This document shows, in pieces, positions 34,004 through 42,623 of a stretch of 64,000 nucleotides of DNA. Positions within the stretch are counted from its first letter, which is position 1. Every line of letters starts with the position of its first letter. The notes below the pieces were generated by a model. The model made no database searches and was not told the origin of the DNA. It worked only from the letters and a program-made list of their open reading frames with translations. The translations under genes and the position numbers were made by a program. The stretch spans positions 5,642,001 to 5,706,000 of the forward strand of contig CBDIDV010000002.1 of assembly GCA_965277875.1 (NCBI GenBank). The letters run 5' to 3'. Source of the stretch: CAWFQB01 sp965277875 (GTDB lineage: Bacteria > Armatimonadota > Chthonomonadetes > Chthonomonadales > Chthonomonadaceae).

Positions 34004-34552
34004 ATGTCCGACCCCGAAACGCCGGCTTTTCAAGTGGTGGATCGCCGCGCTTCCGCGCAGGCGTCCGCCCAATCCACTGAGGCCAGCAGCGCCGACACCT
34101 CTTCGCCAGACACCGGCACAAGTCCTGCCGCGCCGGTTCAGGACGCTTCCGTCAGCCACGCGAACACTGCTTCAGCGCCTGGTTCGACAGAGGATACCGG
34201 TCTTAGCGCTACCGAGCAGTTCGAGCAGGACATCCATTCGGGCGACGACATCGAGATGCCCGATCCCGCCGCCCTGCTGCCCTACGTCGCCATGCAAATG
34301 GACGTGCGCGGTCTGGCCGGTACGATGCTGGGCGTGTTCGACGCGCAGGCGTGGCGGGCGCTGGGACTGGTCGCCAACCCCGTCACCGGGCAGACCGAAA
34401 AGAACCTGCCGGACGCGCAGCTTGCCATTGACTGCGTACAGTTCCTGCTGGGCAAAATGGAATCCGCCCTGGACGACACGAGCCGCCGCGAAATGCACCG
34501 CCGCCTCAACGACCTGCGTATGAACTATCTGGCGAAGGTGCGCGAAGGTTAA
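34004..34552 (+). CDS. DUF1844 domain protein
   Basis: A 182-residue cytoplasmic protein. Residues 1-75 are a disordered Ala/Ser/Thr-rich tail. The C-terminal DUF1844 domain reads LGLVANPVTGQTEKNLPDA, AIDCVQFLLGKMES and LNDLRMNYLAKVRE, typical helices of the family. DUF1844 proteins are small helical proteins, often in Deltaproteobacteria, Planctomycetes and Armatimonadota, with no proven role. AGGAGA lies upstream of the ATG. The next gene begins 200 bp later on the same strand. Confidence 0.82.
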   Translation: MSDPETPAFQVVDRRASAQASAQSTEASSADTSSPDTGTSPAAPVQDASVSHANTASAPGSTEDTGLSATEQFEQDIHSGDDIEMPDPAALLPYVAMQMDVRGLAGTMLGVFDAQAWRALGLVANPVTGQTEKNLPDAQLAIDCVQFLLGKMESALDDTSRREMHRRLNDLRMNYLAKVREG

Positions 34553-34751
34553 ACACGCTTGTATGCGCGAGCGGACGATATTTTGAATTTTTTGCGAACA
34601 GTTTTGGAACTCGAATCTATAAGATCATAAATGATCAAGAAGATGACGGCGGCAAGCTGCACCCGTACCGCTTTCGATTAAGCGGCTGCCGACCGTTGCG
34701 GTTTACATTCCCCGGACAGGGGCAAACCGGAGCAATTACAAGGAGAGAGAA

Positions 34752-35279
34752 ATGGCGATTCGACTGGGGCCACCCCCCGGATTGGCCCGTCTGCGCCTGC
34801 AATGGCATACGACCCGCAATCAGTTCCTGCGGCAGTCGCGCGTGTGGAACGAACACATCGGTGTTCTGCGCGCCGACACGCAGGTCTGGTGGCAGCGCGT
34901 ATGCCTGGCGACCCGGTCACGATTCAGCCTGCGCGAACGCGCCCGACAGCGTCAGCTTGTCGTAAAGCAGGCGCAGCTTGCCGCGTTCGAGGACAAGTAC
35001 GAAGACCTTGTAGACCTGCTGTGCTGGGCGGCCAAAGAAGGCGCGAACGCAAAGCAGTCCGCGCGCTATGCCGAACTGCGTGAGTGGATGCAATCGCATT
35101 ACGGCCTGCTGCGCCCCCGCCTGCGCCCGTTCCTGAACACGCCCGACAACGTTTTCGATCCTTTCGAGTGTCTGTTCGGCCCCCGCAGCCTGGATGAGGT
35201 CATCAACGACCTGGATGCTATCGAAAACGTGATACAGGCGCGGGCCGCTCTGGACGCCTATCGTGACACGGTCAACTGA
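34752..35279 (+). CDS. Helical protein of unknown function
   Basis: A 175-residue, Arg/Gln/Trp-rich protein that appears almost wholly helical. It has a likely coiled-coil stretch (RERARQRQLVVKQAQLAAFE) and no signal or membrane segment. The C-terminal half has LREWMQSHYGLLRPRLRPFL and LDEVINDLDAIENVIQAR. I do not recognise a family. AAGGAGAGAG just before the ATG is a strong ribosome site, which supports real translation. It may be co-transcribed with the DUF1844 gene. Confidence 0.6.
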   Translation: MAIRLGPPPGLARLRLQWHTTRNQFLRQSRVWNEHIGVLRADTQVWWQRVCLATRSRFSLRERARQRQLVVKQAQLAAFEDKYEDLVDLLCWAAKEGANAKQSARYAELREWMQSHYGLLRPRLRPFLNTPDNVFDPFECLFGPRSLDEVINDLDAIENVIQARAALDAYRDTVN

Positions 35280-35400
35280 CGTGTTCGAGCGTTGAGGAAA
35301 TTAGCGCGAACAGCCGCAATCACGTTCCGAAGAGTCGGACGATTTGTGCGTTTACGTGCAAATAGTTTGCAATAAAGGCGTGAATAGACCTGCAAACCCC

Positions 35401-35453
35401 TTGACATCGCAGGTGCTGTCTTCTATAATGAACGCGTCCTGCGGGGCGCGTTC
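35401..35453 (+). promoter_or_regulatory. Perfect consensus promoter and palindrome for glmU-prs
   Basis: TTGACA (35401-35406), a 17-bp spacer and TATAAT (35424-35429) match the sigma-70 consensus exactly. GAACGCG (35430-35436) and CGCGTTC (35447-35453) form an inverted repeat across the expected start site, a possible operator. The remaining 35280-35627 gap has no gene. Confidence 0.8.
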
Positions 35454-35496
35454 TTCTATTGACTGTTTTTGTCGTTGTGTTGTCTGGTTTTTCACG

Positions 35497-35524
35497 TGTA
35501 GTCCTACCCTTGTAGTCCTACCCT
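35497..35524 (+). repeat. 14-bp tandem duplication in the glmU leader
   Basis: TGTAGTCCTACCCT occurs twice head to tail (35497-35510, 35511-35524). It lies between the promoter and glmU. Confidence 0.85.
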
Positions 35525-35627
35525 GCTGCTCGACCCGCCAACTGCTTACGATTTGATTTTGAACATACAGGCTGTGTGACCGTTACGTTTTTTGTGCGTG
35601 CGCCTGGATTTTGTGGAGAGTGTTTTC

Positions 35628-37247
35628 ATGCCGGACAGTCCTGCCCCCCTCAACCCCGCCGCCCCGCTGCCTGCCGATGCCGTGCTGACCCCGGCCTCTG
35701 AGAATGCGCCCTGCGCGGCCATCATACTGGCGGCGGGACGCTCCACGCGTATGCGCTCCAAGATGCCCAAGATGCTGCATCCGCTGTGCGGCCTGCCCAT
35801 GACCGCGCATGTGATACGCGCCTGCCTCAGCGCGGGCGTGGAGCGTATCGTCGTGGTCGTGGGACATGAGGCCGAGGCCGTAAAGAGAGGGCTGGGCGGC
35901 GATGTGGAATACGCGCTTCAGGCGCAGCAGAGGGGGACGGGCGACGCGGTCAAGGCCGCGCACAATCTGTTGAGCGACTGGCCGGGCGCGATCCTTGTTC
36001 TGGCAGGCGACGTGCCGCTGCTCAGAGGTGAAACCCTGGCAAGCCTGCGCGCCCATCACGCGCAAAGCGGGGCCGGCGTCACGCTGCTGACCGCATTCAT
36101 GGACGACCCGGCAGGATATGGGCGCGTGGTGCGCGATGCGACGGGACAGGTCACGGGCATCGTGGAGCATAAGGACGCCGATGACGCGCAGCGCGAAATC
36201 AAAGAGTGGAACCCCTCGCTGTACGCGTTCAAGGGTAAATCTTTGTGGGCCGCATTGGAGCAGGTACAGCCCGCTAACGCGCAGGGCGAGTATTATTTGA
36301 CCGACACGGTCGGTGTGCTGGCACGGCAGGGCGAGCGCATAGAGGCTCTGGCTGTTGACGACGCCCGTGACGCATTGGGCGTCAATACGCGCGTGGAACT
36401 GGCCGCCTGCGACGCCATCCTCCGCGCTCGCCTATTATCCGCCCACATGCTGGCTGGCGTGTCCATTATTGACCCGGCCAACACCTACATAGATGTGGAT
36501 GTGACTATCGGGCAGGACACCATCATCGAGCCGAACACGTTTCTGAGGCGCGGCACAAGTGTGGGCGAAGATTGCGTGGTCGGGCCGAACAGCCGCATCG
36601 AGAACAGCCGTATCGGGCGGGGTGTGCGCGTTTTGGCCTCGCAGGTCGTAGGCAGCGTCCTGGAAGACGGCGCGAAGGTCGGGCCGTTCGCCAACCTGCG
36701 GGCCGGCTCGCATCTGGGCAGGAACGTCAAGGTCGGCGATTTCGTCGAGGTAAAGAACGCGATCCTGCACGACGGGGCGCAGGCGTCGCACCTGACGTAT
36801 ATTGGCGACGCCGAGATAGGCGAGGGGACGAACATCGGTGCGGGGGCCATTACGTGTAATTACGACGGCTACCGCAAGAGCCGCACAGTGATCGGCAAGC
36901 GGGCGTTCATCGGCAGCAACTCCACGCTTGTCGCACCCATCACCATCGGCGACGGCGCGTTTATCGCCGCCGCGTCCATCGTCACGCAGGACGTTCCCGC
37001 CGATGCGCTGGCTATCGCTCGCCCCCCGACGCTGACCAAAGCGGGCTGGGCCGCGCAGTATCATGCGCGTCAGGCGCAGGCCAAAGCGCAGGCCGCGCAG
37101 TCTGCTGCCGCTGATTCTTCTACTGCTGTTTCTGCTGTTGCCCCTGCTGTGGGAGCGAACGCGCCTGACGCCGCTTTACGCATTCCTGATGCCGTTTCAA
37201 ACACAGTGCCGTCTGCCTCGGACGCGCCGAACGTCCCCAAACAATGA
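35628..37247 (+). CDS. glmU: Bifunctional UDP-N-acetylglucosamine pyrophosphorylase/acetyltransferase
   Basis: GlmU makes UDP-GlcNAc for cell wall synthesis in two steps. The 539-residue protein has an N-terminal nucleotidyltransferase with LAAGRSTRMRSKMPKMLHPL (about 37-56), LAGDVPLL, YGRVVRD and NPSLYAF. The C-terminal left-handed beta helix includes GPFANLRAGSHLG, HLTYIGDAEIG, NIGAGAITCNYDGYRK and FIGSNSTLVAPI. The first 30 residues are a Pro/Ala-rich extra tail and the last 75 an Ala-rich tail, so it is longer than the usual 455 aa. ATG 35628 has GGAGAG upstream. It probably forms an operon with prs. Confidence 0.94.
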   Translation: MPDSPAPLNPAAPLPADAVLTPASENAPCAAIILAAGRSTRMRSKMPKMLHPLCGLPMTAHVIRACLSAGVERIVVVVGHEAEAVKRGLGGDVEYALQAQQRGTGDAVKAAHNLLSDWPGAILVLAGDVPLLRGETLASLRAHHAQSGAGVTLLTAFMDDPAGYGRVVRDATGQVTGIVEHKDADDAQREIKEWNPSLYAFKGKSLWAALEQVQPANAQGEYYLTDTVGVLARQGERIEALAVDDARDALGVNTRVELAACDAILRARLLSAHMLAGVSIIDPANTYIDVDVTIGQDTIIEPNTFLRRGTSVGEDCVVGPNSRIENSRIGRGVRVLASQVVGSVLEDGAKVGPFANLRAGSHLGRNVKVGDFVEVKNAILHDGAQASHLTYIGDAEIGEGTNIGAGAITCNYDGYRKSRTVIGKRAFIGSNSTLVAPITIGDGAFIAAASIVTQDVPADALAIARPPTLTKAGWAAQYHARQAQAKAQAAQSAAADSSTAVSAVAPAVGANAPDAALRIPDAVSNTVPSASDAPNVPKQ

Positions 37248-37319
37248 CACTGCCGACACCGCCATTGTGTATGCGCTGTGACTGTTGTACGCTATGATTG
37301 ATCGCCGGAAGGATGACCC

Positions 37320-38282
37320 ATGCAGCATTCCAATCTGCGAATTTTTACTGGAAACGCCAACCCGGAACTTGCGGCGAACATCGCCTCGGAATTGGGCGCT
37401 CCGCTGGGCGAGATCCAGGTAAAGCACTTTTCCGACGGCGAGATCAGCGTCAAGATCGAGGAAAGCGCGCGGGGGCAAGACATCTTCATCGTGCAGCCGA
37501 CGTGCGCTCCGGTCAACGATAACCTGATGGAAGTCCTGATAATGATTGACGCGTTTCGGCGGGCGAGCGCGCAGCGTATCACGGTCGTGCTGCCCTACTA
37601 CGGCTATGCGCGTCAGGATAAGAAGATCAAGCCCCGCGAGCCGGTCACGGCGCGTCTGGTCGCCAACCTGATTACGCAGGCGGGAGCCAGCCGCGTCCTC
37701 GCCCTCGATTTGCACGCCGGACAGATACAGGGCTTTTTCGATCTGCCCGTAGACCATCTGTACGCAGGGCCATTAATCGCGGAACATCTCGTCGCCGAGG
37801 GGCTGGCCGACGGCAGTACATGTGTGGTCAGCCCGGACGTGGGTGGCGTGGCCCGCGCCCGCGCTCTGGCCGAGCATCTGAAATCGCCCATCGCCATCAT
37901 CGTCAAGCGCCGCCCTGAACCTAACAAAGTGGAGATCATGGAGATCATCGGCGACGTGACCGGCAAAACGTGCGTGATGATTGACGACATGATTGACACG
38001 GGCGGCAGCATCGTGCAGGGCGCGGAAGCCTTGATAGAGCGGGGCGCGGCTGCCGTTCACGCCTGCTGCACACATGGCATCTTGTCGGGCAAGGCCATCG
38101 AGCGCGTCGCGTGTTCTCCTCTGCGTTCCCTTATCGTCACGGACACGATCCCGCTGCCGCCGCACAAGCGTACTCCCAAAATCAAGGTGCTGTCGGTCGC
38201 GCCCCTGCTCGCGCAGGCCATCCTCCGCATCCACGAGGACAACAGCGTCAGCGAACTGTTTGAACATTACGCGGATCATTAG
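37320..38282 (+). CDS. prs: Ribose-phosphate pyrophosphokinase
   Basis: It makes PRPP from ribose 5-phosphate and ATP for nucleotide, histidine and tryptophan synthesis. The 320-residue protein is a class I enzyme: FTGNANPELA, FSDGEISVKI, YYGYARQDKK, the LDLHAGQIQGFF flap, VSPDVGGVARAR and the PRPP-binding loop VMIDDMIDTGGSI. Length and motifs are complete. It lies 72 bp after glmU, the same order as glmU-prs in many Gram-positive genomes. GGAAGGATG lies 6 nt before the ATG. Confidence 0.95.
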   Translation: MQHSNLRIFTGNANPELAANIASELGAPLGEIQVKHFSDGEISVKIEESARGQDIFIVQPTCAPVNDNLMEVLIMIDAFRRASAQRITVVLPYYGYARQDKKIKPREPVTARLVANLITQAGASRVLALDLHAGQIQGFFDLPVDHLYAGPLIAEHLVAEGLADGSTCVVSPDVGGVARARALAEHLKSPIAIIVKRRPEPNKVEIMEIIGDVTGKTCVMIDDMIDTGGSIVQGAEALIERGAAAVHACCTHGILSGKAIERVACSPLRSLIVTDTIPLPPHKRTPKIKVLSVAPLLAQAILRIHEDNSVSELFEHYADH

Positions 38283-38291
38283 GACGGATGC

Positions 38292-38439
38292 TTGTCTTGA
38301 ACTCGGATTACACGGATTGATAGGATGGACAGGATGAGACACGCTGTAAATCAAAGCTCTTTCTCGATGCATCAAATCGGAGTTGTGTACGGACAATCAT
38401 GGTCATCCTATCAATCCGTGTAATCCGAGTTCAAGACAA
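38292..38439. repeat. Long perfect inverted repeat, second GTCTTGAACTCGGATT element
   Basis: A 36-bp arm (38292-38327) is repeated perfectly as reverse complement at 38404-38439 around a 76-bp centre. Arms share the outer 16 bp and the motif GGATTGA-n-AGGATG with the element at 28501-28644. It starts 10 bp after prs. Confidence 0.88.
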
Positions 38440-38449
38440 CAAATGCTAA

Positions 38450-38483
38450 AATGCCCCGCGCATATAAACTTGCGCGGGGCATT
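38450..38483 (-). terminator. Terminator of the small secreted protein gene
   Basis: A 12-bp stem AATGCCCCGCGC/GCGCGGGGCATT (38450-38461, 38472-38483) lies 32 bp past the stop of the minus-strand gene. Confidence 0.75.
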
Positions 38484-38514
38484 CAAACTTATGGTCGCTC
38501 GCGACACATAACAT

Positions 38515-38841
38515 TTAGCGATTGTGGTTGTAGTGACGATGAGCGCGTAGTCGCTGCTGGCGGCGGTAACGCTCGTTGTTCGCATACTGCCGCGCCCGCT
38601 GATGGCGCTTGTTGATGTCGTTGTTCAGCGAGATGGCGGAATAGACCGCGCCCGCGCCGACCAGCGCACCGGGAAGTTTGTTCTTCTGCGTCAGCAACAG
38701 GGCCGCCGCGCCCGCGCCCAGGCCGAGTGTGGTATTGCGCTTGCCCTCTTCGCTCGCCCGCGCCGTCAGCGGGGCGGCGATTGTGGTCGCCATAAACGCC
38801 GCCAGTACGCCGATTGCGGCCACGCCCTTATTGGTAATCAT
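38515..38841 (-). CDS. Small secreted glycine-zipper-like protein
   Basis: A 108-residue protein. The N terminus is a signal peptide or anchor (GVAAIGVLAAFMATTIAAPLTARA). Then comes GLGAGAAALLLTQKNKLPGA and GALVGAGAVYSAIS, a glycine-zipper-like hydrophobic stretch. The tail is very basic with His/Asn/Arg (RYRRQQRLRAHRHYNHNR). Function is unknown; similar small exported proteins are frequent in Armatimonadota-like genomes. Start ATG 38841 has GAGGAGAG upstream; an in-frame ATG nine codons earlier is not preferred. Confidence 0.6.
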   Translation of the reverse strand: MITNKGVAAIGVLAAFMATTIAAPLTARASEEGKRNTTLGLGAGAAALLLTQKNKLPGALVGAGAVYSAISLNNDINKRHQRARQYANNERYRRQQRLRAHRHYNHNR

Positions 38842-39219
38842 TGTCGTTCTCTCCTCAAACGCTCTCATGGGCGTTCGTTTTATTTGTAAAATCTATATTG
38901 TCAGTCCGGGGAACGCGTCAGGACATTCTCATGCCGGTCTGCAATAGTCAACTTCTAACATAGCAACCGACGCAAGCCAGGCACGATATGTTCCCGTGCT
39001 ATGCGGGCGGGCTGTCACATTTCGCTACATCCAGCGATTTCCCGTACATTTACAGAATACGTACCTGATACGCTCTTGTGACATTAAATTGCGCCCATTC
39101 GAGTGTCGCGCCGTGCTTCGCGCCCTGCCGCCCCTTCGCAAGAGCAGACTTCACGCAGGAACTGACAGCCCACAACGCGAACCATGACCCGAAGAAACAT
39201 TACAAAAGAAGTATTGGCA

Positions 39220-39344
39220 TGTTTTACCTTATGATGGAGCGGATGACACGGATAAACGCAGATGCTTCAAAAATAATTCAAATGCTAATCCAATATGTTA
39301 ATCCGTGTCTATCTGCTTCATCCGTGTCATCAGCGGTAAAGCAT
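39220..39344. repeat. Imperfect inverted repeat of the ACACGGAT type
   Basis: GATGACACGGAT-n4-GCAGAT (39242-39263) pairs with ATCTGC-n3-ATCCGTGTCATC (39311-39331), with outer arms ATGTTTTACC (39220-39229) and GGTAAAGCAT (39335-39344). It is related in style to the elements at 28501 and 38292. The gap 38842-39371 shows no gene. Confidence 0.65.
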
Positions 39345-39371
39345 CCCGCCGCATCTTAGAGGAGAAAACTT

Positions 39372-40217
39372 ATGGCACTTTCGGGCGCGCAGATCGCGCA
39401 GGATCATGTGGCGCTGCTGGCAGACATCGCGCAGACCGACCCGACACAGGGGCAGGGCGCGTTCTGGTGGCTGGGGCAGCATACGTTTATCGTCAAGGCG
39501 GGCGGCAAGACCTTTTACTTCGATCCCTGGCTGGCCGACTGGCCCAGCCGTCAGACGCCGCCCCTGCTTACGCCGCAGGAAGCGCAGTATGCTGATTTCG
39601 CGCTGATTACGCACGGGCATGGCGACCACCTGTGTCCCGAAACCCTGCCGCACATGACTACGGCGTCACCCGATGCCCTGTTCTTCTGCCCGCACACCGA
39701 GGCCGAGCGCATGATTAAAGAGGCCCAGGTTCCCGCCGAGCGCCTGCACCCTCTGAATGCGGGCGACGTGTGGGAGGCGGACGGCGTCAAGATCACGGCC
39801 ATCAAAGCCAAGCACGAGACGTTCGATGAGCATCCGACTCTGGGCTTTCCGTTTTTGGGCTATGTGGTCGAGACGGGCGGCGTGACGATCTATCACGCGG
39901 GCGACACCATTTTGTACGACGGCCTGCGCGACACATTACAGCAGTGGCCGCGTATGGACGTGATGTTTTTGCCCATCAACGGGCGCGACGCGGAACGCTA
40001 TACCAACAATTGCCTCGGCAACATGACGTTTCAGGAGGCCGTCGAGATCGCGGGCGACCTGAACGCGGGGCTTGCGGTTCCCGCGCACTATGATATGTTC
40101 GTCGGCAATCAGGAAGACCCTGCGAAGTTCACGCACTACCTGGCGGCAAAATACCCCCATGTGCCTTCATGGACGGGCAGGGCGGGCGAGCGCGTCCTGT
40201 TCGCGGCCCATCCATGA
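39372..40217 (+). CDS. Metallo-beta-lactamase fold hydrolase (UlaG-like)
   Basis: A 281-residue MBL-fold enzyme most like L-ascorbate-6-phosphate lactonase UlaG and related metal-dependent hydrolases. The metal motif THGHGDH (about residues 77-83) is present. Other ligands are in IYHAGDTILYDG and VPAHYDMF. N-terminal FWWLGQHTFIVKAGGKTFYF is the usual beta sandwich start. Sugar-lactone or phosphodiester substrates are both possible. The stop codon overlaps the ATG of the lipid kinase gene (ATGA), so the two are translationally coupled. Confidence 0.85.
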   Translation: MALSGAQIAQDHVALLADIAQTDPTQGQGAFWWLGQHTFIVKAGGKTFYFDPWLADWPSRQTPPLLTPQEAQYADFALITHGHGDHLCPETLPHMTTASPDALFFCPHTEAERMIKEAQVPAERLHPLNAGDVWEADGVKITAIKAKHETFDEHPTLGFPFLGYVVETGGVTIYHAGDTILYDGLRDTLQQWPRMDVMFLPINGRDAERYTNNCLGNMTFQEAVEIAGDLNAGLAVPAHYDMFVGNQEDPAKFTHYLAAKYPHVPSWTGRAGERVLFAAHP

Positions 40218-41314
40218 CCCATAGCAAAGCTGAACCGGGCAGGCAGGATGCTGAGGAATACATTGTCAGTGTTGAAGCGGCAAAGGATGCGCTTGACAGG
40301 GCGGCGTCGGCAGAAGGGGCGGAGCAAACCGGGACGGGGGCGGACATTCGGGCCGAAAATGGGGCGCAGGGCGGAACCGTCTGCGTGATCGTCAATCCAC
40401 GGGCGGGCGGATGGCGGCATGTTAAATCGTCGGCGCCCGCCGCCGCACCCGCCGCTCTTGTGACCGACTGGCTGCTTTGCCACAATCGGTACAAGCCCGA
40501 TCAAGTGCAGGTGCATCTATTGCGCGAGGCCGGCGCGGGCGCAGCGCTGGCCCGTTCTGCCCTGGACGCAGGCTGTCGCGCAATTGTGTCCGTGGGCGGC
40601 GACGGCACGTTTAACGACGTTTTGCAGGGCGTGATGGCGAGCGGACTTAATGAGGCTGTGACGCTGGGCCTGATACCGATGGGAACGGCGAACGTGCTGG
40701 CGGGCGTTCTGGGCCTGCCGCTCGATGACCCGCGCGGCGCGGCCCGCGTTATTTGTGCGGGACACACGCGCAGCATAGATGTCGGGCGGACGCAGACGCG
40801 CTGGTTCGCGCTGGCGGCGGGGATCGGGTTTGACGCCGAGGCCACGCGTCGGGTCAGCCCCTATTGGAAGCGGCGCGTCGGCGAACCGGCGTATGTGGTA
40901 TCGGCGGCAAAACTCGCGCTGCGCTACCCGCGTCATGCAATCCGCTTAGTATGCGACGGCGGGCCTGCTCAGGCGTTCGACGCGTATCTGGTCGTGGTCG
41001 CGAACGGCGGGCAGTACGGCGGGCGGTTTCGGCTGGGCGCGAACGTGCTGCTGGATGATGGCCTGCTGGACGTATATGTGTGCGAGCGATCCGGCCTGTT
41101 GGCGGCAAGCGTACTACGGCACGGCCTGGCCCTGCTGCGAAACCGCTTCGAGGGCGTGGCCGGGGTGCGTCATTTTCAGGTGCGCGATGTCGTCATAGAG
41201 GCCGACACGCCCCTCGCCATACACCTGGACGGCGACGCGGCGGGTTTGACACCTCTGCATGTTCGCGTCGTGCCGAACGCCCTGCGCGTTTGTGTGCCGA
41301 CAAAGGGCGATTAG
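40214..41314 (+). CDS. Diacylglycerol/sphingosine kinase family lipid kinase
   Basis: A 366-residue soluble lipid kinase of the DagK/YegS type. The ATP-binding motif VSVGGDGTFNDVLQG and the IPMGTANVLAG loop are intact. VNPRAGG marks the domain start at about residue 60, after a 55-residue Ala/Glu-rich tail. The C-terminal beta domain has VVVANGGQYGGRFRLG and LDDGLLDV. It phosphorylates a membrane lipid, perhaps to recycle diacylglycerol. The start overlaps the preceding stop by 4 nt. Confidence 0.88.
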   Translation: MTHSKAEPGRQDAEEYIVSVEAAKDALDRAASAEGAEQTGTGADIRAENGAQGGTVCVIVNPRAGGWRHVKSSAPAAAPAALVTDWLLCHNRYKPDQVQVHLLREAGAGAALARSALDAGCRAIVSVGGDGTFNDVLQGVMASGLNEAVTLGLIPMGTANVLAGVLGLPLDDPRGAARVICAGHTRSIDVGRTQTRWFALAAGIGFDAEATRRVSPYWKRRVGEPAYVVSAAKLALRYPRHAIRLVCDGGPAQAFDAYLVVVANGGQYGGRFRLGANVLLDDGLLDVYVCERSGLLAASVLRHGLALLRNRFEGVAGVRHFQVRDVVIEADTPLAIHLDGDAAGLTPLHVRVVPNALRVCVPTKGD

Positions 41315-41424
41315 CCGCAAAAAAAGCGCAAAGGAACGCAAAGGTTAAGGACTCGGTTGAGTATTCTACTTCAGTCGAATGGCGGTCGCTTGACTGAACG
41401 CGTGCAGAGATACAAGAGGCAATT

Positions 41425-42126
41425 ATGAGAAGACGTGGCGCTCGCAGTGTAACCGGAATCAACGTGACTGGAATCAACATTCGGCGCGTTTCCGCTATTG
41501 GATCGCTGCTTTTCACCTGCTGCGGCCTGTGCATGGCGATTGGCGTCATGGGCAGCGAGGCGGGACAATCCAAAAGCGTTCGGGGCAGCGAGCCGCCTTT
41601 GTTAAGCGGCTGGCATGACGAATTCAACAGCGCGTCGGCGCGAGAATGGCAGTGGCTGCCACCACTGGGACATGCCGACGTGTCTGCGCCGCGCAAAGGC
41701 GTAGTGCGCTTGACGCTGGGCGACCGCGCCCAATCCGACAGCCACAACGCCCAAACCTACTACTGGGCTACTGCCGCCCGCTATGCGAATGTAGACCTCG
41801 ACCTCTATCCCATTCTGGCCGTGCGCGTACCGGCCCTGCACGGCCCGTCCACATGGTGGGACGTGACCGTCAACGAGTACGTAGGCGGCGAGCATCACGG
41901 CCCCGACCGGGGCTTGGCCCTCAAACCCGCCACCAAACCGGGCCTGCTCCTGTTCGATGTCGCGCAGGCGGCAGGACTGACCGGCAAAAAGCAGCTGCGT
42001 ATTCGGCTGAACGTTGCCGGACTGGAAAAAGGAGATTGGGCCGAATACGCCTATGTGCGCTTCCTCCGCCGTGAGGATGTGGCGCGATTACAGCAGAACC
42101 CCGACACTCAGACCGTCGTACCCTGA
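41425..42126 (+). CDS. Secreted protein of unknown function
   Basis: A 233-residue protein with an N-terminal hydrophobic segment (AIGSLLFTCCGLCMAIGVMG) acting as a signal or anchor. The mature part, starting LLSGWHDEFNSASAREWQWL, resembles the beta-sandwich 'discoidin/laminin-like' modules attached to carbohydrate-active enzymes: YWATAARYANVDLDLYPILA, LHGPSTWWDVTVNEYVGG and LRIRLNVAGLEKGDWAEYAY. I infer carbohydrate binding only from this pattern. It overlaps by 19 nt the 3' end of the convergent PAP2 gene. Confidence 0.6.
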   Translation: MRRRGARSVTGINVTGINIRRVSAIGSLLFTCCGLCMAIGVMGSEAGQSKSVRGSEPPLLSGWHDEFNSASAREWQWLPPLGHADVSAPRKGVVRLTLGDRAQSDSHNAQTYYWATAARYANVDLDLYPILAVRVPALHGPSTWWDVTVNEYVGGEHHGPDRGLALKPATKPGLLLFDVAQAAGLTGKKQLRIRLNVAGLEKGDWAEYAYVRFLRREDVARLQQNPDTQTVVP

Positions 42127-42617
42127 ACGTTCGCGCTTGTCGTTGACTGCGGGGCGTTGAGCGTCCGGCTGGCGCGGAACGCAAGGTTTGAGATACCCAC
42201 TGCGAGGGCCGCAAACAGAATACTTGCGCCGATGTCGAGCGGGGAATGCAGGCCGCTCACGATGCGGGCGCAGGCAACGGCAGCCGCGAACAGGCCCGCG
42301 AGCAGCGACAGGGGCATGGCCCTTTGCCCAAGCAGCAGGAACGCGCAGGTGAACGCCAGAAGCGTGTGGTCGGACGGAAAGCCGTTGTCGGCCTCATGCG
42401 GTATGAGCGGCGTAAAGTGATGGGCCACAAACGGGCGCGGCTCATTGTACAATGCGCCGCCGGTCTTGGCGAGCGCAATGGCGATGACGCCCGCAAGGAG
42501 GCCGCGCCGCACCAGAATACGCTGCGCTTCACTGCCCGCCCGCCAAAACTCCCACACCAATAACAGCAGGGGAACGACGATCAGGTACTTGGCCGCGATG
42601 ATGGTTAATTGTGTCAT
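42108..42617 (-). CDS. PAP2 superfamily membrane phosphatase (undecaprenyl-PP phosphatase-like)
   Basis: A 169-residue integral membrane phosphatase. The three PAP2 motifs are AKTGGALYNEPRPF (K-x7-RP), GFPSDHT (PSGH variant) and ARIVSGLHSPLDIGAS (SR-x5-H-x3-D variant). Five to six hydrophobic helices surround them. This size and PSDH sequence fit BcrC-type undecaprenyl pyrophosphate phosphatases that recycle the cell wall lipid carrier, though another lipid phosphate is possible. It lies 6 bp downstream of the inositol-phosphatase-like gene, on the same strand, so they form an operon. Confidence 0.85.
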   Translation of the reverse strand: MTQLTIIAAKYLIVVPLLLLVWEFWRAGSEAQRILVRRGLLAGVIAIALAKTGGALYNEPRPFVAHHFTPLIPHEADNGFPSDHTLLAFTCAFLLLGQRAMPLSLLAGLFAAAVACARIVSGLHSPLDIGASILFAALAVGISNLAFRASRTLNAPQSTTSANVQGTTV

Positions 42618-42623
42618 GGCAGA

